Assembly: GCF_000308495.1 (NCBI RefSeq)
Contig: NZ_BAFU01000055.1
Coordinates: 1-64,000, forward strand
Direction of reading: 5' to 3'
Length of the DNA stretch: 64,000 bases
Source of the DNA: Nocardia brevicatena NBRC 12119
GTDB lineage: Bacteria; Actinomycetota; Actinomycetes; Mycobacteriales; Mycobacteriaceae
Of the stretch, positions 59,267 through 64,000 are shown one piece after another. The translations under genes and the position numbers were made by a program. Under the pieces are notes generated by a model. That model had not been told where the DNA came from and did no database searches. It was given only the letters and a program-made list of their open reading frames with translations. The stretch's first letter is position 1. Each line of letters opens with the position of its first letter.

Positions 59267-61794
59267 ATGCGCAAGGCGCGTGGTGTGACAGCTCTCCCGG
59301 CCACCGGTGAATTCATCGGCCGGAAACCGGAGCTGGAACGGGTCGGAGAGCTGATCCTCGGACCGACTCGGCTCATCACCCTGGTCGGTTCGGGCGGTAT
59401 CGGCAAAACCCACCTCGCGATGGAAGCGGTTCACCGCGCGCGCAAGGTGGCCCGGCTTCCGGTGTACTGGGTGCGGCTGGCCCGGCTGGCGAAGGGCGCG
59501 AACGCGCTCGAGGTCGAGGACGAAATCGTGCGCTCGGTGGTCGAGCTGGATTTCTCCGGACGGCCGGCCTGGCAGGCACTGGTCGATACGCTCGCCCGTT
59601 CGGACGCCGTCGGCCGCGCCTTGCCGACGGTGCTGGTGTTGGACAATTGCGAACATGTGCTGGACGGGGTTGCCCCGCTCGTCGGGGAGCTGATCGACGC
59701 CGTACCGGGGTTGAGCATCGTGGCCACCAGCCGAGAGCCCATCGGGTGGGTCGATGAGCGGCTGGTGGCGATCCCGCCACTGTCCCGGACGCAGGCGCTG
59801 GAGCTGTTCCGACGCCGCGCCGAGGCGGTCGGGGTGCCCCTCACCGCGGAACAGCCGGCAACGGCCGAGCGGATCTGCCGGCATCTGCACAACCACCCGC
59901 TGTCCATCCGGCTGGCCGCCGCGCGGCTGCGGCATCAGCCGCTGTCGACGATCCTGCGCGATGTGAGCGGGGAGCGCGCCGACCGACGGCTGCGCTGGCC
60001 GCCCGGGACCCGGGTCGGCGCCGACGAACGGCATCGGGGCATCGGTGACGTCATCGGCTGGTCCTACGATCTGTGCGACCCGCAGGAGCGGTTGCGCTTC
60101 GAACGGCTGTCGGTATTCGCCGCCGGATACGACCTCAACCGGAGGACGCGGCCAACGCGACGGCACTCGGTGTGGGTGCCGACCTGGAGGCGATCGAGGC
60201 AGTATGCGCCGACTCCGCCCCGGGCGGCCTCGCTTCGGAGCAGATCGAACAACTCCTGGAGCGTCAGGTGGACCGGTCTCTGGTCTCGATCCACCTGGGT
60301 ACCGATATCGCCCGATACTCCCTGCTGGAGAACTTCCAGGTCTTCGCCCAGCAGCAGTTGTGCCGGCGGGCCCCCGACGAATGGGAGCAGCTGGTCTGCC
60401 GGCACCGCCGCTACTACCGGGACAAGGTGGTCCAGGCCCGCAACGAGTGGTTCGGCACCCAGGAACAGAACCTGCTGGGTTGGGCACACAGCGCCTGGGA
60501 CAACCTACTGTGCGCCGTCGACCGCAGCCTGGCCACGCCCGAGGAGGCGATGACCGGGCTGGAGATCGCCAGTGGGCTGATCGCCCTGCGCCTGCCGTTC
60601 TTCATCGGCACTCTGCGTGAATCCCGCACGCTCGCCGAACGAGCCCTGAAAGCGACCCGGCAGCCCGGTCGTGAACTCGCCGAACCTCAGATCTCGGCGA
60701 TGGTGTTGATCGGCTGGGTAAGCCTGTGCCAGGGCCTGCCCGACGATGCCGCCCGAATGCTGGACGGCTGCGTGGCCGCCTGTATTCCGGACCCGTCCGC
60801 CCGTCCCGACCTGCGACAGGCCCTGCCAACCGACCTCGGACTCCCCGCGGGCGTGGACTATCTGTGGGGCAGCGTACTGCTACTGACGCACTGCGATCCC
60901 CGGGCCGCGACGGTGCTGGCCCGCGCCCGCGAGAAATTCACCGCGGCCGGCGAGCGCGGCGGCGCGGCCATGAGCGAATTGTTCGAGATCATGTCGGTCG
61001 AATTCCATGGCGACTCCGAGGCGGCCCTCGAGGTCAGCGGGGCACATCTCGCCCACGCCGCGGAATCGGGAGCCGAGTGGGTACTGGCCTGGGCGAAACT
61101 GGCCCGCGCGATCGCGCTGGCGATACACGGCGACCCGGACGAGGCCGCCGAACTGGCGTATTCCGCGCTGTCCCGGCAGGCCGAGATGAAAGAACACTGG
61201 GGAACCACCTGGGGCGTGCACATCCGGGCCTGGATATTGGCACGCAAGATCTCCAAAGGCGTCTCCCCGGCCCGGGCTCGGGAGTTGGCGCTGGAGATCG
61301 CCCAACTCGCCGGCGGCGCCACGACGCTGCGCCGGCGGGTGGGTGTCGATCTCGAGCATCTGCGGCCGTTCGCGGCGCAGACCGAAAGGGCCGTCGAGAC
61401 CGCCCGCGGGGTGGTCGGCGAGCAGACGTTCGAGATCGCGTTCCGGGCAGGAGAAGCCCTCGACTCGACGCGGGGTGAGGTTATCCGGCTCGCCCTGGGC
61501 ACCCTGTCGATGAGCGAACCACCGGCCGGCGAGGAGGTCCGCGGGCCGCGGCCCGCGGCTTGGCAACTCCTCTCCGACGCCGAGCGCGAGGTGGCGGTGC
61601 TGGCGGCGGCCGGGTGGACCAATCCGGCCATCGCGGCGCGCCGGGGAAGTTCGCACCGCACCGTGGACGCGCAGCTCGCAGCCATCCTGCGCAAGCTGAT
61701 GATCACCTCGCGCACCGATATCGCGCGCCTGGTCCCCGCCGGTCAGCGGGACCGGGTCCGGCTGGAATCCACCCGCAAACCCTGGCGTCGCTGA
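59267..61794 (+). pseudogene. LuxR-family ATP-binding (LAL-type) regulator with a central frameshift
   Basis: Large regulator of about 840 residues when two frames are joined. Frame one (59267 to about 60140) has the NTPase: ITLVGSGGIGKTHLAMEAVH (Walker A), TVLVLDNCEHVLDGVAPLVG (Walker B), LSIVATSREPIGWVDERLVA and LHNHPLSIRLAAARLRHQPL. Frame two (from about 60140 to 61794) continues EDAANATALGVGADLEAIEA with TPR-like helices and ends in a LuxR HTH: LLSDAEREVAVLAAAGWTNP, then AIAARRGSSHRTVDAQLAAI. A single-base change near CTCAACCGGAGGAC (60133-60146) breaks the gene. It lies directly upstream of a DrrAB-like exporter and would be its activator if intact. Reading error or true mutation cannot be told apart. 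Confidence 0.8.
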
Positions 61795-61901
61795 ATCCGT
61801 GAACCGCCGGGCGGTGGTCCCACACCCCCCACGGCGGCTCTTGCTCGGCCACGCCATCACCACGCAAGGCGTATGCAAGCGGCCGTGCGCACAGTGGCCG
61901 C

Positions 61902-62912
61902 ATGACATCTCATTCATCCGCCACGGCCCTCGCCATCGAGGCGGACGGCCTGGTCAAACAGTTCGGACAGCAGCGGGCCGTCGACGGGGTGAGCCTGGTG
62001 GTGCCGCAGGGCATCGTGTTCGGGGTACTGGGGCCCAACGGGGCCGGTAAGACCACCACTATCCGCATGCTGGCCACCCTGCTGCGGCCGGACGGTGGCA
62101 GCGCCCGCGTCTTCGGACACGATGCGGTGGCCGAGCCGACCGCGGTGCGGTCGTTGATCGGCGTCACCGGGCAATACGCCTCGGTGGACGAGAAGCTGAC
62201 CGCCACCGAGAACCTGATGATCTTTTCCCGGCTGCTCGGCCTCTCCCGGGCCGCCGCGCGGCGCAGAACCGCCGAACTGTTGGAGGAGTTCGGGCTCACC
62301 GATGCCGCGCACAAGGCATTGGAGAACTTCTCCGGCGGTATGCGCCGGCGACTCGACTTGGCCGCGGGGCTGATCGCCGAACCGCCGCTGCTGTTCCTGG
62401 ACGAACCGACCACCGGACTGGATCCGCGCACCCGCGCGCAGATGTGGGACACCATCCGGCGGCTCGTCCGCGACGGTGCGACGGTGTTGTTGACGACGCA
62501 GTACCTGGATGAGGCCGACCAGTTGGCCGACCGGATCGCGGTGATCGACCACGGCCGGGTGATCGCCGAGGGGACTCCCGACGAGTTGAAGGCGTCGGTG
62601 GGGTTGTCGGCACTGCAGGTGACGCCGAGCGACCCGGTCCGGCTGCCGCAGGTGCGTGCCCTGATCGAGGACTACCTGTCCCGGGCAGCGGGTGCGCCGA
62701 TCGAGGTGAACATCGGCCCCGAGGCAGGACGTGCCACGGCGCCACTGAACGATCCCGGGGTAACCGCCGATCTACTGCTTCTCTTGCGCGACAAGGGGAT
62801 TCGAGTGGAAGAGATCACCGTCAGCAAACCGAGCCTGGACGAGGTGTTCTTCGCGCTCACCGGGCACGGCGCCGAGGCCGGCGACCGCACCACCGAACCG
62901 CGGGTCGCGTGA
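61902..62912 (+). CDS. DrrA-type ABC transporter ATPase
   Basis: ATP-binding subunit of 336 residues of a drug-exporting ABC-2 transporter (daunorubicin-resistance DrrA group). Walker A is [21 protein letters not shown]-loop region [20 protein letters not shown], signature [16 protein letters not shown], Walker [17 protein letters not shown] and the H-loop [12 protein letters not shown]. The C-terminal extension is the regulatory domain typical of DrrA. It is coupled to the permease by an acidic micro-ORF that overlaps both genes. Confidence 0.93.
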   Translation: MTSHSSATALAIEADGLVKQFGQQRAVDGVSLVVPQGIVFGVLGPNGAGKTTTIRMLATLLRPDGGSARVFGHDAVAEPTAVRSLIGVTGQYASVDEKLTATENLMIFSRLLGLSRAAARRRTAELLEEFGLTDAAHKALENFSGGMRRRLDLAAGLIAEPPLLFLDEPTTGLDPRTRAQMWDTIRRLVRDGATVLLTTQYLDEADQLADRIAVIDHGRVIAEGTPDELKASVGLSALQVTPSDPVRLPQVRALIEDYLSRAAGAPIEVNIGPEAGRATAPLNDPGVTADLLLLLRDKGIRVEEITVSKPSLDEVFFALTGHGAEAGDRTTEPRVA

Positions 62913-62956
62913 GCGACCGAACCGAGGACGAGGACGAGGACGAGGACGAGCTATGA
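62909..62956 (+). CDS. Acidic micro-ORF bridging the ABC genes
   Basis: GTG 62909 overlaps the DrrA stop (GTGA), and after 15 codons (VSDRT, then ED repeated four times, EL) the TGA at 62954 overlaps the permease ATG (ATGA at 62953). The repeat unit GAGGAC is present four times. It could couple translation between the two genes or simply provide repeated ribosome-binding sequence (GAGGA). No comparable peptide is known to me. Confidence 0.5.
   Translation: MSDRTEDEDEDEDEL
62924..62950 (+). repeat. GAGGAC hexanucleotide tandem repeat
   Basis: Four perfect copies of GAGGAC (62924-62947) plus a partial fifth. Copy-number change by slippage would keep the micro-ORF in frame but move the ribosome site relative to the permease start, so it could tune permease expression. 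Confidence 0.8.
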
Positions 62957-63801
62957 CCACAGTCTCCCCCACCGCCGAGCGGCAGGCCACCGCGGCCGAT
63001 GGCTCCCGGCGGCCCGTAATCGCCGCGACCGAACGCATCGGCCTGCGCCAGGCCGTGGCGAACTCGCTCACCATGGCCTACCGCGGCGTGCTGAAAACCA
63101 AACACCAGCCCGAGCAACTGTTCGATGTGACCATCCAGCCGATCCTGTTCACGGTGCTGTTCGCGTACATCTTCGGCGGCGCGATCAATGGCAGTGTGCA
63201 CGACTACCTGCCGATCCTGATTCCCGGCATTCTGGTGCAGACCGTGGTGTTGACCTCCGCGGTCACCGGCACCCAGCTGCGCGAGGATATGGACAAGGGC
63301 GTTTTCGACCGATTCAAATCGCTGCCCATCGCGCGGGTCGCGGCATTGGCGGGCGCGTTGCTCGCCGATACCGTGCGCTATGGGATCGCGACCGTGCTGA
63401 CCATTGTGGTGGGCCTGTTCCTGGGCTACCGCCCGGGTGGGGGTGTCGCCGGAGTGGTGACCGCGTGCCTGCTGGTGATGCTGTGTGCGCTGGCGATCAG
63501 CTGGATCTGGGCCCTGATCGGCGTCACCGGCAAGAGCGCGGCGGCGGTGCAGGGCCTATCGATGATGATCATGTTCCCGCTGACGTTCCTGTCCGGCGCG
63601 TTTGCCCCGGTCAGCACGATGCCGGGTTGGCTGCAAGGACTCAACCACGCGAATCCGCTGTATTACCTGGTGAATTCGTGCCGGGAGCTGATGAGCTCCA
63701 ATACCTACGGCAGTGATCTGCTGTGGTGTCTGCTCGGGTCGGCGGCAGTGGTGGCCGTCTTCGCGCCACTCGCACTCAGGGCCTATATGCGCCGGGCCTG
63801 A
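62953..63801 (+). CDS. DrrB-type ABC-2 permease
   Basis: Membrane subunit of 282 residues of the ABC-2 family with six helices: TIQPILFTVLFAYIFGGAIN, LPILIPGILVQTVVLTSAVT, YGIATVLTIVVGLFLGYRPG, TACLLVMLCALAISWIWALI, SMMIMFPLTFLSGAFAPVST and LLGSAAVVAVFAPLALRAYM. The loop between the second and third contains DMDKGVFDRFKSLPIARVA, the coupling region of DrrB. It pairs with the ATPase above to export a lipophilic drug or lipid. A terminator hairpin follows. Confidence 0.92.
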   Translation: MTTVSPTAERQATAADGSRRPVIAATERIGLRQAVANSLTMAYRGVLKTKHQPEQLFDVTIQPILFTVLFAYIFGGAINGSVHDYLPILIPGILVQTVVLTSAVTGTQLREDMDKGVFDRFKSLPIARVAALAGALLADTVRYGIATVLTIVVGLFLGYRPGGGVAGVVTACLLVMLCALAISWIWALIGVTGKSAAAVQGLSMMIMFPLTFLSGAFAPVSTMPGWLQGLNHANPLYYLVNSCRELMSSNTYGSDLLWCLLGSAAVVAVFAPLALRAYMRRA

Positions 63802-63814
63802 GTTGTGTCGACAG

Positions 63815-63854
63815 GAGCCGGTCCGTCGAGCGGGACACCGCGGCGGACCGGCTC
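63815..63854. terminator. Hairpin terminator after the ABC operon
   Basis: Perfect 11-bp arms (GAGCCGGTCCG at 63815-63825 and complement at 63844-63854) enclosing an 18-nt loop with its own small GC stem, 14 bp past the permease stop. It also sits at the stop of the converging minus-strand gene and may serve both. Confidence 0.75.
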
Positions 63855-64000
63855 ATCGGCGTATCCGCTCGTGGACGGAACCGACCAGTTTCAGAATGCG
63901 TTCCGCGGCACGTCGCCGTCCCAGGCCTACCACCCGGTGCTGCGCCGCCGCAGTCGCCTCGGCGTCTATGACGGGCCGGTGCTGTACGAGATGTCGGGCC
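63853..64000 (-). CDS. C-terminal end of an unknown protein (cut by window edge)
   Basis: The minus strand from the window edge to the TGA at 63853-63855 is open for 48 codons and reads RHLVQHRPVIDAEATAAAQH, then RVVGLGRRRAAERILKLVGS and VHERIRR. It is rich in Arg and Ala like the C-terminal helix of many actinobacterial enzymes (for example glycosyltransferases), but too short to assign. It converges on the ABC permease. Confidence 0.5.
   Translation of the reverse strand, partial: ARHLVQHRPVIDAEATAAAQHRVVGLGRRRAAERILKLVGSVHERIRR

Noticed and set aside
62924-62950. CRISPR-like or satellite repeat
   Set aside because: Six-base unit without spacers; it is a simple tandem repeat inside an operon.

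Overview
The window is high-GC DNA from a mycolic-acid actinobacterium, most likely Nocardia or a close relative. The evidence is two secreted antigen-85-like esterases, an ESX/PPE/EspG type VII cassette with DUF3558 lipoproteins, an F420-type PPOX protein, an NDMA-dependent alcohol dehydrogenase, cobN/cobG, and GTG/TTG starts with some probable leaderless promoters. There is no rRNA, tRNA, CRISPR array, insertion sequence or phage gene that I can see.

Layout. 1-9.1 kb: YtcJ-type amidohydrolase (cut by the window edge), a double-MerR regulator, DUF6194, FxsA, a LuxR-type two-component pair separated by a short-chain dehydrogenase relic, the TldD/PmbA peptidase pair and a PPOX enzyme. 9.1-18 kb: PadR/VOC, methionine aminopeptidase/HTH, an exonuclease-endonuclease-phosphatase protein, a zinc alcohol dehydrogenase with a broken decarboxylase-cupin partner, a nucleotidyltransferase, and a DHA2 exporter with its TetR. 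18-28.5 kb: riboswitch-controlled cobN, a thioesterase, a Ser/Thr kinase, a MarR regulator facing a lipoprotein-MarR chimera, a DUF7144 membrane protein and cobG. 28.5-34.3 kb: a gene graveyard with broken hydrolases and a collapsed phosphotransferase-DUF6285-acyl-CoA dehydrogenase operon, plus an intact acetyltransferase and an antigen-85-like esterase. 34.4-42.8 kb: NDMA alcohol dehydrogenase, MFS/MerR, hydrolase, DUF4267, DinB, acetyltransferase, a copper-storage protein, an immunity-like relic, a P-loop kinase and a methyltransferase. 42.9-50.6 kb: a second antigen-85-like protein, archaeal-type ProRS, YnfA, a homogentisate-dioxygenase-like enzyme, a frameshifted secreted protein, a zinc-ribbon protein and an ArsR/SRPBCC pair. 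50.6-55.1 kb: an orphan ESX substrate cassette. 55.2-64 kb: relics, TetR/hydrolase, a StyA-type monooxygenase, a frameshifted LuxR-family ATPase regulator and a DrrAB-like ABC exporter.

Two themes stand out. First, many divergent regulator/target pairs carry clean inverted repeats in their shared promoters (PadR, XRE, TetR, MarR, MerR, ArsR, LmrA-like), several with helically phased spacing. Second, an unusually large number of genes (about 13 in 64 kb) are truncated, fused or frameshifted. Either this genome is decaying or some lesions are assembly indels; the multi-codon deletions and fusions cannot be simple base-call errors. The most unusual loci are the orphan type VII cassette, the lipoprotein-MarR fusion, the phosphotransferase/acyl-CoA dehydrogenase fusion, and an acidic micro-ORF that bridges the two ABC exporter genes.
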